From Celeribacter halophilus (GTDB lineage Bacteria; Pseudomonadota; Alphaproteobacteria; Rhodobacterales; Rhodobacteraceae): a DNA stretch of 64,000 nt. The stretch is from positions 186,001 through 250,000 of the forward strand of contig NZ_FORY01000005.1 of NCBI RefSeq assembly GCF_900114135.1, read 5' to 3'. A model generated the notes under the pieces. That model made no database searches. It was not told where the DNA came from and worked only from the letters and a program-made list of their open reading frames with translations. Within the stretch, counting starts at the first letter, position 1; each line of letters starts with the position of its first letter. Positions 1-8,259 of this stretch are shown piece by piece. Made by a program: the position numbers and the translations under genes.

Positions 1-2184
1 GCATTGATGCGCAAACTCCATCTGGCGATAGACCAGACCAGCATTGGCGGTGGTTGTCGTGACCACATAGTGATCCTCGCCCAGCCGCGCACAGGTGCCA
101 TCGTCATAGGCATGACCGTCCTCGCGCAGCATCAGGCCATAGCGGACCTTGCCGACCTTCAGCGTGCCCATCATGTTGGAATAGATACGGTTGAGAAACT
201 CGCCCGCGTCCGCGCCCTGCACATCGACCTTACCCAGCGTGGTCACATCGCACAGCCCCACACCGGAGCGCACGGCCAGCACTTCGCGGTCCACGGTCTC
301 GCGCCATGTGGTCTCGCCTTTTTGCGGGAAATATTGCGCCCGCATCCATTGGCCCACCTCGACAAACTCGGCCCCCTGCGCCTCGGCCCAGTAATGCGTC
401 GGCGTCAGGCGGCGCGGGCGGAAGAGAGGCCCCGTATCACCGCCGCCCAACACCGACAGGGAAACCCCCGTGTAAGGCGGACGGAAGATCGTCGTGCCCG
501 TCTCGGGGATCGATTTGCCGGTCAGTTCCGCCATCACCGCCAGCGCGGAGATGTTCGAGGTCTTGCCCTGATCCGTGGCCATGCCCAGCGTGGTCCAGCG
601 TTTCAGATGCTCGACCGGCTTCATGTTTTCCTTATGCGCCAGCGCGATGTCCTTCACGGTCACATCGTTCTGGAAGTCCACCCAGGCCCGCTTGGCCCCA
701 GGAACATGCCAGAAGGCTGCCTGTTCCGCAGAAGCATTTTCGGCTTTCGGTAGGGGGATCTCGGCGGCTGTGATCTCCAGCTCGGCCAAGGCCCTGATCG
801 CCGCAGCCATACCGTCCTGCAACGCCTCGGCCGTGCCGCCCTTGCCCGCAGCCGCACCGGCAGGGATGAGACCTTTCGGCCCGTCGGGGCTTGGCACAAA
901 GGCCAGAAGCCGCTCGTCCCAGACCGGACGTCCGCGATGATGGGACGACAGATGCACATTCGGGTTCCAACCGCCAGCCACGCCCAGAGCGCCCACGGAA
1001 TGCCATTGCGACTGGCCGCCACGGGTGATCTCGATGGCGCTCAGGCCCAGACGCCCCTTGGTGCCTGTCACCGTGGCCCCTGCGAACAGCTCGTAATCGC
1101 CAAAGGCCTTGGCATCCGCGCGGGCATCAATCACGCCCAGCACCTTCGCGCCTTTGGCCATCAGGTCCATCGCCGTGCGGTGCCCGTCATCGCCATTGGT
1201 GAAAATCGCAATCGCGTCACTGTCTTGTTTGACCGGACTGGCCGCCCAGCGGTTCGCATAGGCCCGCATCGCACCAGCCAGCATCACGCCGGGGCGGTCG
1301 TTGTCGGCAAAAGGAATATGCCGCTCTGTGGCCCCTGCTGCCAGCACGGTCCGTTTCGCGGTGATCCGCCACAGGGTCTGGCGCACATTGTCGCCCGGTG
1401 TGGGCAGGTGATCCGAGACACGCTCCACCGCACCGAAAATGCCGTGATCATAGACCCCGAACACCGTGGTGCGGGTCATGATGCGCACATTGGGCAGGCT
1501 CTCAAGCTCGGCCTTCACCGCCGCAATCCATGCGGTGGCCTCCGCCTCGTCCAACAGGTCGCTTTCCATCAAAAGCCGCCCGCCAAGCGCGAAATCCTCA
1601 TCGGCCAGAACGACCTCGGCCCCAGCGCGACCCGCGGTCAGCGCCGCAGACAACCCCGCAGCCCCGCCGCCCACGACCAAGAGATCGCAATGCAGGAAAC
1701 CTTTGTCGTAATCATCGGGATCGGGCAGCATCGACAGCGCCCCCAGCCCCGCCGCCTTGCGGATCGCAGGTTCGTAGAGCTTTTCCCAGAAGGCTTTCGG
1801 CCACATGAAGGTCTTGTAATAAAACCCCGCCGCAAAGAAGGGCGAGAGCACGTCATTGACCGCCAGAAGGTCGCGCTCCAGCGGCCCCATATGGTTTTGC
1901 GAACGCGCCGTGAGACCGTCGAAAAGCTCGGTCACCGTGGCCCGTGTGTTCGGTTCCTGCCGCGCGCCGGTGCGCAACTCGACCATAGCATTGGGCTCTT
2001 CGGACCCTGCGGCAAACACCCCGCGCGGGCGGTGGTATTTGAAACTGCGCCCCATAAGCTGCACGCCATTGGCCAGCAGGGCCGAGGCCAGCGTGTCGCC
2101 CTCGAAACCTTTGAAGGATTTGCCGTTGAAAGTGAAATTCAGCGGTTTGGACCGGTCAACGAGACCACCTGTGAGACGGGTCAT
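1..2184 (-). CDS. mgdC: N-methylglutamate dehydrogenase subunit C / sarcosine oxidase alpha-like (3' end off window)
   Basis: Large FAD/NAD-binding subunit of the heterotetrameric sarcosine oxidase family. Next to gmaS and mgsABC it is best read as MgdC, which with MgdA and MgdB oxidises N-methylglutamate to glutamate and passes the methyl carbon to tetrahydrofolate. Seen: 728 codons, with the C-terminus cut by the window start (family about 1000 aa). A ferredoxin-like N-terminal domain spans about residues 10-95, a Rossmann motif GGGAAGLSAAL lies near 165-175, and a GcvT-like folate domain begins around 590. The ATG overlaps the mgdB stop as ATGA, so translation is probably coupled. Databases will often call it sarcosine oxidase subunit alpha; the assignment to N-methylglutamate rests on gene context. 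Confidence 0.85.
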   Translation of the reverse strand, partial: MTRLTGGLVDRSKPLNFTFNGKSFKGFEGDTLASALLANGVQLMGRSFKYHRPRGVFAAGSEEPNAMVELRTGARQEPNTRATVTELFDGLTARSQNHMGPLERDLLAVNDVLSPFFAAGFYYKTFMWPKAFWEKLYEPAIRKAAGLGALSMLPDPDDYDKGFLHCDLLVVGGGAAGLSAALTAGRAGAEVVLADEDFALGGRLLMESDLLDEAEATAWIAAVKAELESLPNVRIMTRTTVFGVYDHGIFGAVERVSDHLPTPGDNVRQTLWRITAKRTVLAAGATERHIPFADNDRPGVMLAGAMRAYANRWAASPVKQDSDAIAIFTNGDDGHRTAMDLMAKGAKVLGVIDARADAKAFGDYELFAGATVTGTKGRLGLSAIEITRGGQSQWHSVGALGVAGGWNPNVHLSSHHRGRPVWDERLLAFVPSPDGPKGLIPAGAAAGKGGTAEALQDGMAAAIRALAELEITAAEIPLPKAENASAEQAAFWHVPGAKRAWVDFQNDVTVKDIALAHKENMKPVEHLKRWTTLGMATDQGKTSNISALAVMAELTGKSIPETGTTIFRPPYTGVSLSVLGGGDTGPLFRPRRLTPTHYWAEAQGAEFVEVGQWMRAQYFPQKGETTWRETVDREVLAVRSGVGLCDVTTLGKVDVQGADAGEFLNRIYSNMMGTLKVGKVRYGLMLREDGHAYDDGTCARLGEDHYVVTTTTANAGLVYRQMEFAHQC

Positions 2185-2459
2185 TTGGCGGCTCCTTTCA
2201 CATCGGAGGCAAGTTCGGCACCGAGGATTTCATGGGTCGTGGTGTCGCGCGTGACGACAAGCCAGCTCCGGTCGCCTTGCTCGTGGAACCACAGTTCACG
2301 ATGCACGCCCGCCGGATTGTCCCGCAGGAAGACATAGTCGCAAAACACCGCTTCGGCGTCAGGGGTGGCAGGATCGGGCCGGTTCATCAGCGCCGCGTCG
2401 CCCAGATAGGTAAATTCCTGACTGTCGCGCAGGCCGAGAAGGGGATGAGGGATCAACAT
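2181..2459 (-). CDS. mgdB: N-methylglutamate dehydrogenase subunit B / sarcosine oxidase delta-like
   Basis: Small 92-aa subunit of the SoxD family, which in sarcosine oxidase is a structural zinc-binding subunit. The family core is visible (FLRDNPAG, then ELWFHEQGDRSW). The N-terminal CPxCG zinc motif of SoxD is replaced by HPLLG, and the later HxxxC pair reads HEQGD. Three of the four expected zinc ligands are therefore absent, which fits a paralogue specialised for N-methylglutamate rather than sarcosine (inference). It begins 11 bp after the mgdA stop and its TGA overlaps the mgdC ATG, so the three genes form one tight operon. Confidence 0.85.
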   Translation of the reverse strand: MLIPHPLLGLRDSQEFTYLGDAALMNRPDPATPDAEAVFCDYVFLRDNPAGVHRELWFHEQGDRSWLVVTRDTTTHEILGAELASDVKGAAK

Positions 2460-2470
2460 AGCTCTCTACC

Positions 2471-3721
2471 TCAGTGCAAATTGGGTTGGGCGCCAACGCC
2501 CTTTTCGTCAATGACATAACCGCGGTTGAAGCGATCCATGCGGAAGGCGGTCGCGGTCTCGTGCGGGGTGTCTGTCGCCAGCAGATGCGCAAAGGCATAG
2601 CCGGAGGCTGGCGTGGCCTTGAACCCGCCGTAGCACCAGCCCGCGTTGAGATAGAGCCCGTCGATATGGGTCTTGTCGATGATCGGAGAGCCGTCCATGG
2701 ACATATCCAGAAGACCGCCCCAGCCGCGCAAAAGCCGCGCGCGCCCGATCATCGGCATGAGTGCCATGCCGCCTTCGACCACATCCTCGACCACCGGCAG
2801 GTTGCCGCGCTGTGCGTAGGAGTTGTAGCCGTCAATATCGCCGCCGAACACAAGCCCGCCCTTGTCGGACTGGCTGACATAGAAATGCCCCGCGCCAAAG
2901 GTGATGACGCCCGGAATGGTGGGTTTCAGCCCTTCGGAGACAAAGGCCTGTAGCACATGGCTTTCAATCGGCAGGCGCATCCCCGCCTTGGCCATGACAC
3001 GGCTTGAAGAGCCCGCGACAGAGACGCCGACCTTTTTCGCCCCGATAAAGCCGCGCGAGGTTTCCAGCCCGAGCACACGCCCGTCTTCGATCTTGAAGCC
3101 GGTGACTTCGCAATTCTGGATGATGTCCACGCCGTGCATATCCGCGCCGCGTGCATAGCCCCAGACCACGCCATCGTGCCGCGCCGTGCCCGCACGGGTC
3201 TGCATCAGCCCGCCCTTTATCGGGAACCGCGCATTGTCGAAATTCAGGAAAGGCACCATGTCCTTGAGCTGTTCGCGGCTCAACAGCCGCGCACCAGCAT
3301 CCGAGATCATCATCGCATTGCCGCGGCGGCGGTAGGCATCGCGCTGACCGTCCGAGTGGATCAGGTTGATGATGCCCCGCTGGGAAACCATCGAGTTGAA
3401 ATTCGTGTCCTGTTCCAGATTTTCCCAGAGCTTCATCGAGAACTCGTAGAAGGGCTGGTTGCCCGGCAACAGGTAGTTGGAGCGGATGATCGTTGTGTTC
3501 CGGCCTGCATTGCCGGACCCGATCCAGCCCTTTTCCAACACGGCGATGTTCAGTTTGCCAAAGGTCTTGGCAAGGTAATAGGCCGCCGCAAGCCCATGTC
3601 CGCCGCCGCCGACAATCACGATGTCATAGGCGGGTTTCGGCTCCGGATTGCGCCACAGAGGCGTCCAACCCTTATGCCCGGTCAGGGCCTCTTTCACGAC
3701 TTTGAAACCTGAGAATTTCAT
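2471..3721 (-). CDS. mgdA: N-methylglutamate dehydrogenase subunit A / sarcosine oxidase beta-like
   Basis: 416-aa flavoprotein of the D-amino-acid oxidase/SoxB family, the subunit expected to oxidise the N-methyl group of N-methylglutamate. A dinucleotide-binding motif VGGGGHGLAAAYYLA lies at about residues 37-51, followed by the acidic strand end AVLEKG. The segment TARHDGVVWG contains the His at the place where SoxB binds FMN covalently (family knowledge; the equivalence is by eye). It is the first gene of the mgdABC operon and is divergent from the AraC-type regulator. Generic annotation would be sarcosine oxidase subunit beta. Confidence 0.87.
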   Translation of the reverse strand: MKFSGFKVVKEALTGHKGWTPLWRNPEPKPAYDIVIVGGGGHGLAAAYYLAKTFGKLNIAVLEKGWIGSGNAGRNTTIIRSNYLLPGNQPFYEFSMKLWENLEQDTNFNSMVSQRGIINLIHSDGQRDAYRRRGNAMMISDAGARLLSREQLKDMVPFLNFDNARFPIKGGLMQTRAGTARHDGVVWGYARGADMHGVDIIQNCEVTGFKIEDGRVLGLETSRGFIGAKKVGVSVAGSSSRVMAKAGMRLPIESHVLQAFVSEGLKPTIPGVITFGAGHFYVSQSDKGGLVFGGDIDGYNSYAQRGNLPVVEDVVEGGMALMPMIGRARLLRGWGGLLDMSMDGSPIIDKTHIDGLYLNAGWCYGGFKATPASGYAFAHLLATDTPHETATAFRMDRFNRGYVIDEKGVGAQPNLH

Positions 3722-3805
3722 AGATGCGCTCCTTCATCACACCTTTGTTCTAGCGGTGATTTTGGCGCTGTTCTTCCATTATAAGGTCATATAGTTTCCT
3801 TATCA

Positions 3806-3818
3806 GGACATGATGTCC
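3806..3818. promoter_or_regulatory. Inverted repeat in mgdA / regulator divergent promoter
   Basis: GGACAT-G-ATGTCC, a perfect 6+6 dyad, sits in the 119-bp region between divergent mgdA and the AraC-type regulator gene, about 20 bp before the regulator start. It is a candidate operator; nothing in the sequence shows which protein binds it. Confidence 0.35.
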
Positions 3819-3840
3819 AAAAACCTGCCGGAGTGTGCCC

Positions 3841-4788
3841 ATGCGCCGAATCGCCTTTCTCCTGCTCGACGGATATGCGCTTCTGTCGACCGCCTCGGCC
3901 CTCGAACCGCTGCGCGCGGCGAACCTGTTTTCGCCCACCCTGCGCTATGACATCACCCTGCTCTCCGCCACCGGCACAGAGGCCCGATCCTCCGTCGGGG
4001 CCAGCTTTCAGACGCGCCCGTTTCAGGATGCGATTCCGCTGTTCGATGTGCTGTTCGTGGTCGCGGGCGGCACGCCTGCGCGCATCACCGACCCCGCGCT
4101 TTTCGCATGGCTCAGACAGGCCGACCGCAATGGCGTGGCGCTTGGCGGCATCTCTGGCGGGGCGGTGGTTCTGGCCAAAGCGGGGCTACTGGAAAACCGC
4201 CGCTTCACCGTCCACTGGCACCATTACGACGACTTCGAGACCCTGCCCGGTGACTGGCTTTTGGAGCGCAAGCTCTTTGTCATCGACCGCGACCGCTACA
4301 CCTGCGCGGGGGGATCGGCGCCCTTGGACATGATGCATGCCATCATCGCACGCGACCACGGCACGGGGTTTGCGCAGAAGATTTCCGACTGGTTCATCCA
4401 GACCGAAGTCCGCGCCGCCGAAGCACCCCAGCGCAACTCCCTTGCCGCGCGCTATGGCCCCCTGCCCGACGGGGTCGCGGCGGCTCTGGAATTGATGCAA
4501 TCGCATATTGCCGACCCTCTGGGACAGGACCAGATCGCCGCGCTCTCCGGTCTTTCCACCCGCCAGTTGCAACGCCAGTTCCGCGAGACCACGGGCCGTT
4601 CGGTGATGGAGGAATACCGCCGCATCCGTCTGGAAACCGGCAAGGAACTGATCGAGACGACCCGCATCCCTCTGGCCGAAATCGCGCAGATGGCGGGGTT
4701 TTCCTCTCAGGCACATTTCTCGGATGCCTTCCGCAAAGCCTTCGGCATGGCCCCCTCGGCCTTACGCAAAAAAGAAGGCCCGGCATAA
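3841..4788 (+). CDS. GlxA-family AraC-type regulator with DJ-1/PfpI domain
   Basis: Transcription regulator of about 315 aa. Residues 1-190 form a DJ-1/PfpI (class I GATase-like) sensor domain beginning RRIAFLLLDGYALLS. Residues 210-310 form an AraC double helix-turn-helix with the typical IPLAEIAQMAGFSSQAHFS and FRKAFGMAPSALR segments. The ATG at 3841 is preferred over the GTG at 3835 because CGGAG lies about 8 bp upstream of it. Members of this family near betaine and methylamine genes act as substrate-responsive activators. Its position between gmaS and mgdA, divergent from mgdA, makes it the likely activator of this cluster (inference). Confidence 0.85.
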   Translation: MRRIAFLLLDGYALLSTASALEPLRAANLFSPTLRYDITLLSATGTEARSSVGASFQTRPFQDAIPLFDVLFVVAGGTPARITDPALFAWLRQADRNGVALGGISGGAVVLAKAGLLENRRFTVHWHHYDDFETLPGDWLLERKLFVIDRDRYTCAGGSAPLDMMHAIIARDHGTGFAQKISDWFIQTEVRAAEAPQRNSLAARYGPLPDGVAAALELMQSHIADPLGQDQIAALSGLSTRQLQRQFRETTGRSVMEEYRRIRLETGKELIETTRIPLAEIAQMAGFSSQAHFSDAFRKAFGMAPSALRKKEGPA

Positions 4789-4796
4789 ACCGGGCC
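4777..4796 (-). terminator. Intrinsic terminator of gmaS
   Basis: A 7-bp GC stem (GGCCCGG / CCGGGCC, loop CATAAA) is followed on the minus strand by TTCTTTTTTG. It lies between the convergent gmaS and regulator genes, and the regulator stop codon is inside the loop. The U-tract orientation says it ends the mgsA-gmaS transcript. Confidence 0.7.
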
Positions 4797-4844
4797 CTCA
4801 GGGACAGTGAAGGCGGGGAAACCCTCACTCAGGGAATTTTGCAC

Positions 4845-6161
4845 TCAGATGTCGAGCGTGTTGTCTTTCTCCCACCGCGAGAAATGCGACACGAAAGCAT
4901 TCCATTCCTGATGTTTCATCTTGATGAATGAAGCCGAGAATTCGTCGCCCAGCATGGTTTTCAACTCGGGGTCGGCGTCATAGGACCGGATCGCATCGAG
5001 CATGTTAAGCGGCAGTTTCGGCGCGCCTTCGATCTTGTGACCCTCGGCATACATATCAATGTCATAGCGCGGGCCCGGATCGGCTTTGGAGCGGATGCCC
5101 GACAGACCGGCGGCGATAATGACCGCCTGCAACAGATAGGGGTTCACCGCCCCGTCCGGCAGGCGCAATTCAAAACGGCCCGGCCCCGGAACGCGCACCA
5201 TATGCGTGCGGTTGTTGCCCGTCCACGTCACCGTGTTCGGCGCCCAAGTGGCTCCCGACATGGTGCGCGGCGCGTTGATGCGCTTGTAGGAGTTCACCGT
5301 AGGATTGGTGATCGCCGCGAGCGCCTCGGCATGTTTCATGATACCGCCAAGAAAGAACCCGCCCTGTTCGGAAAGACCCACTTCGCCGATCTGACCTCCG
5401 GCATTGCCGGCAAAGGCGTTGGTCTTGCCATCGAGATCCCAGACCGAGATATGCGCGTGGCAGCCGTTGCCGGTCAGACCCTCGATGGGTTTGGGCATAA
5501 AGGTCGCGCGCAACCCGTGTTTCTCGGCCACAGATTTGACCATGAATTTGAAGAAGGAATGGCGGTCCGCCGTCACCAGCGCATCGTCGAATTCCCAGTT
5601 CATCTCGAACTGGCCATTCGCATCCTCGTGGTCGTTCTGATACGGGCCCCAGCCCAGCTCCAGCATGTAATCGCAAATCTCGGCAATCACATCATAGCGG
5701 CGCATCACCGCCTGCTGGTCGTAACAGGGCTTTTCCGCCGTATCGAACGGGTCGGAGATTTTATCCCCGTCCGGTGTCAACAAAAAGAATTCCGCTTCGA
5801 TCCCCGTCTTGACGCGCAGGCCGGTCTCGGCGGCTTCCTTGACCAGTTTCTTGAGCACATTGCGCGGGGCTTGCTCGACGGGCTGGCCTTCCATCACACA
5901 GTCGGCGGGCACCCATGCCACATCGCGTTTCCACGGCAGTTGAATCACCGCGTCAGGGTCAGGCACAGCCAGCATATCGGGGTGCGCAGGTGTCAGGTCC
6001 AGCCATGTGGCAAAGCCCGCAAAGCCCGCGCCATCTTCTTCCATATCCGCAATCGCTTGCGCAGGCACCAGCTTGGCACGCTGCCCGCCGAAGAGATCGG
6101 TGTAGGACACCATAAAATATTTTACGCCTTTTTCCTCGGCGAATTTCGCAAGTTTGCTCAT
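4845..6161 (-). CDS. gmaS: Gamma-glutamylmethylamide synthetase (type III glutamine synthetase family)
   Basis: 438-aa glutamine-synthetase fold enzyme. In this context it makes gamma-glutamylmethylamide from methylamine, glutamate and ATP, the entry step of the N-methylglutamate pathway. Visible motifs are GIEAEFFLL (catalytic Glu strand), GNGCHAHISVW, NSYKRINAPRTMSGATWAP (ATP/glutamate region) and RFELRLPDGAVNPYLL. AGGG lies about 8 bp before the ATG. It follows mgsC after 56 bp that contain a UUCG-loop hairpin. Automatic annotation may call it type III glutamate-ammonia ligase; adjacency to mgsABC and mgdABC argues for GmaS. Confidence 0.9.
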   Translation of the reverse strand: MSKLAKFAEEKGVKYFMVSYTDLFGGQRAKLVPAQAIADMEEDGAGFAGFATWLDLTPAHPDMLAVPDPDAVIQLPWKRDVAWVPADCVMEGQPVEQAPRNVLKKLVKEAAETGLRVKTGIEAEFFLLTPDGDKISDPFDTAEKPCYDQQAVMRRYDVIAEICDYMLELGWGPYQNDHEDANGQFEMNWEFDDALVTADRHSFFKFMVKSVAEKHGLRATFMPKPIEGLTGNGCHAHISVWDLDGKTNAFAGNAGGQIGEVGLSEQGGFFLGGIMKHAEALAAITNPTVNSYKRINAPRTMSGATWAPNTVTWTGNNRTHMVRVPGPGRFELRLPDGAVNPYLLQAVIIAAGLSGIRSKADPGPRYDIDMYAEGHKIEGAPKLPLNMLDAIRSYDADPELKTMLGDEFSASFIKMKHQEWNAFVSHFSRWEKDNTLDI

Positions 6162-6193
6162 CTTTTAATCCCTGTTGTCTATCTCTTACGAAA

Positions 6194-6213
6194 GAAGGGC
6201 CCGAAGGCCCTTC
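6194..6213 (-). terminator. UUCG-loop hairpin between mgsC and gmaS (attenuator candidate)
   Basis: On the minus strand GAAGGGCC-TTCG-GGCCCTTC forms a perfect 8-bp stem with a UUCG tetraloop followed by TTTCG. It sits in the mgsC-gmaS gap. The short U-run suggests partial termination or an RNA-stability element, so expression of gmaS could differ from that of mgsABC. Confidence 0.5.
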
Positions 6214-6217
6214 CAGA

Positions 6218-7543
6218 TCAAAAGCCCGGCTTGCCCGGATACCAGTTGGTGCCCGCGAGCGGCACCTGTGCCATCGCCGCCGCTTCCATCGTCAGGGCGC
6301 AGAGGTCTTCCGGCTCAAGGTTGTGGACGTGATTGTGACCACAGGCGCGCGCAAGGGTCTGGCACTCAAGCGTCATCACGTTGAGGTAGTTGCGCAGCTT
6401 GCGGCCCGCCACTTCCGGATCGAGGCGTTTCATAAGCTCCACATCCTGCGTGGTGATCCCCGCCGGATCGCGGCCTTCGTGCCAGTCGTCATAGGCGCCC
6501 GCCGTGGTGCCCAGCTTGTTATACTCGGCCTCCCATTTCGGGTCGTTGTCGCCCAGCGCAACCAGAGCCGCCGTGCCGATGGCCACAGCATCCGCACCAA
6601 GCGCAAGCGCCTTGGCCACATCTGCCCCGTTGCGGATACCGCCGGAGACGACAAGCTGCACTTCGCGGTGCAAGCCCAGATCCTGAAGCGCCTGAACCGC
6701 CGGACGGATACAGGCCAGTGTCGGCTGGCCGACATGTTCGATGAACACATCCTGCGTGGCCGCCGTGCCGCCTTGCATCCCGTCGAGGACGATCACATCC
6801 GCCCCCGCCTTACAGGCAAGCGCCACGTCATAATAGGGCCGTGCGCCACCGATCTTGATGTAGATCGGCTTTTCCCAGTTGGTGATCTCGCGGATTTCGA
6901 GGATTTTGATCTCCAGATCATCCGGTCCGGTCCAGTCGGGGTGACGACAGGCAGAGCGCTGGTCGATCCCCACCGGAAGGTTGCGCATCCCTGCGACCCG
7001 TTCGGTGATTTTCTGGCCCAGAAGCATCCCGCCACCGCCGGGTTTCGCACCTTGGCCGACCACGATTTCAATCGCATCCGCACGGCGCAGATCGTCGGGG
7101 TTCATCCCGTAGCGCGACGGCAGGTATTGGTAGACGAGTTTCTCGGAATGGCCGCGTTCCTCTTCGGTCATACCGCCGTCACCCGTGGTCGTGGAGGTGC
7201 CCGCCATCGTCGCGCCGCGGCCCAAAGCCTCTTTGGCGTGACCGGAGAGCGCCCCGAAGGACATGCCCGCAATGGTGATCGGGATTTTCAGCTCGATGGG
7301 CTTTTTCGCAAATCGGGTGCCCAGCAGAACGGAGGTGTCACATTTCTCGCGATAACCTTCGAGCGGGTAACGCGACATGGACGCGCCCAGAAACAGAAGG
7401 TCGTCGAAATGGGGCACGCGGCGTTTCGCGCCACCCCCGCGAATGTCGTAGATGCCGGTATCGGCCGCACGACGGATTTCCGAGTTGACGGAGTTGGAAA
7501 AGGTCCAGCTCTGACGCGGTTCGGTTTGTGGTGTCTTGTCCAT
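6218..7543 (-). CDS. mgsC: N-methylglutamate synthase subunit C (glutamate synthase FMN domain)
   Basis: 441-aa protein matching the FMN/iron-sulfur central domain of glutamate synthase large subunit, here a separate polypeptide. With MgsA and MgsB it should transfer the methylamino group of gamma-glutamylmethylamide (or methylamine) to form N-methylglutamate. Visible: GMSFGALSGHAKEALGRGA (FMN-barrel entry), GQGAKPGGGGML, VLDGMQGGTAATQDVF and VSGGIRNGADVAKALALGADAV (phosphate-binding strand). The start at 7543 is chosen because GAGGAG lies 6 bp upstream; an upstream ATG at 7576 would overlap mgsB without a better ribosome-binding site. Confidence 0.88.
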   Translation of the reverse strand: MDKTPQTEPRQSWTFSNSVNSEIRRAADTGIYDIRGGGAKRRVPHFDDLLFLGASMSRYPLEGYREKCDTSVLLGTRFAKKPIELKIPITIAGMSFGALSGHAKEALGRGATMAGTSTTTGDGGMTEEERGHSEKLVYQYLPSRYGMNPDDLRRADAIEIVVGQGAKPGGGGMLLGQKITERVAGMRNLPVGIDQRSACRHPDWTGPDDLEIKILEIREITNWEKPIYIKIGGARPYYDVALACKAGADVIVLDGMQGGTAATQDVFIEHVGQPTLACIRPAVQALQDLGLHREVQLVVSGGIRNGADVAKALALGADAVAIGTAALVALGDNDPKWEAEYNKLGTTAGAYDDWHEGRDPAGITTQDVELMKRLDPEVAGRKLRNYLNVMTLECQTLARACGHNHVHNLEPEDLCALTMEAAAMAQVPLAGTNWYPGKPGF

Positions 7544-7553
7544 CTCGCGCTCC

Positions 7554-8255
7554 TCAGTATTCGTCGGCGTGATCAATGTTGAAATTGTAGAGCTTGCGGG
7601 CAGAGCCGTAGCGCGTGAACTCTTCGGGCTTGGCGTCGGCTCCGGCCTTTTCGAGAAGCTCCTTGAGGATCTCGATATGCTCGGGGCGCATCTCTTTCTT
7701 GATGCAGTCGGCCCCCAGAGATTTCACATTGCCGCGCACAAAAAGGCGTGCCTCATAGAGGCTGTCACCCAGCGCATCACCAGCGTCCCCCAGCACAACC
7801 AGATTGCCCGATTGCGCCATGAAGGCGGACATGTGACCGATGTTGCCATGCACGACAATGTCGATGCCTTTCATCGAGATACCGCAGCGCGAGGAGGCAT
7901 TGCCCTTGATGTTCAAAAGCCCGCCATGACCGGTCGCGCCCGCATATTGCGAGGCATCGCCTTCGATCGTAACGACACCGGACATCATGTTTTCGGCGAC
8001 ACCGGGACCGGCGGAGCCTTCGACGGTGACGGTGGCGTCCTTGTTCATACCGGCGCAGTAGTAGCCGGTGGAGCCCTTGATCGTCACATCAAGCGGACCG
8101 TCGAGACCGCAGGCCATCGCATGGGAGCCGCGCGGGTTGATGATTTCAAACGCCGCATTGGCCTGTGCCTTGGCGGCGGCCTGAAGCGTGGTGTTGACCT
8201 CACGGAGTTCCATGGCGGTCATATCGAGCACTGTTTTATCAAGTGTCGTGGTCAT
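7554..8255 (-). CDS. mgsB: N-methylglutamate synthase subunit B (GXGXG domain)
   Basis: 233-aa protein equal to the C-terminal beta-helix (GXGXG) domain of glutamate synthase, standing alone. Repeated glycine-rich strands are visible (TIKGSTGYYCAGMN, VVTIEGDASQYAGATGHGG, IDIVVHGNIGHMSAFMA). The role is structural and channel-forming in the MgsABC complex (family knowledge). The start at 8255 lies 4 bp after the mgsA stop. The 3' end is 10 bp before the mgsC start, so mgsABC is one compact operon. Confidence 0.87.
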   Translation of the reverse strand: MTTTLDKTVLDMTAMELREVNTTLQAAAKAQANAAFEIINPRGSHAMACGLDGPLDVTIKGSTGYYCAGMNKDATVTVEGSAGPGVAENMMSGVVTIEGDASQYAGATGHGGLLNIKGNASSRCGISMKGIDIVVHGNIGHMSAFMAQSGNLVVLGDAGDALGDSLYEARLFVRGNVKSLGADCIKKEMRPEHIEILKELLEKAGADAKPEEFTRYGSARKLYNFNIDHADEY

Positions 8256-8259
8256 TGGA

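Noticed and set aside
4-773. Long plus-strand ORFs over the first 2 kb
   Set aside because: They are antisense shadows of the truncated mgdC frame, which runs continuously off the window and gives clear sarcosine-oxidase-alpha sequence.
1-3721. Reading the three genes as true sarcosine oxidase (glycine-betaine degradation)
   Set aside because: Immediate linkage to gmaS, mgsABC, tmm and tdm, and loss of SoxD zinc ligands, favour N-methylglutamate dehydrogenase; no betaine or DMG genes are present.
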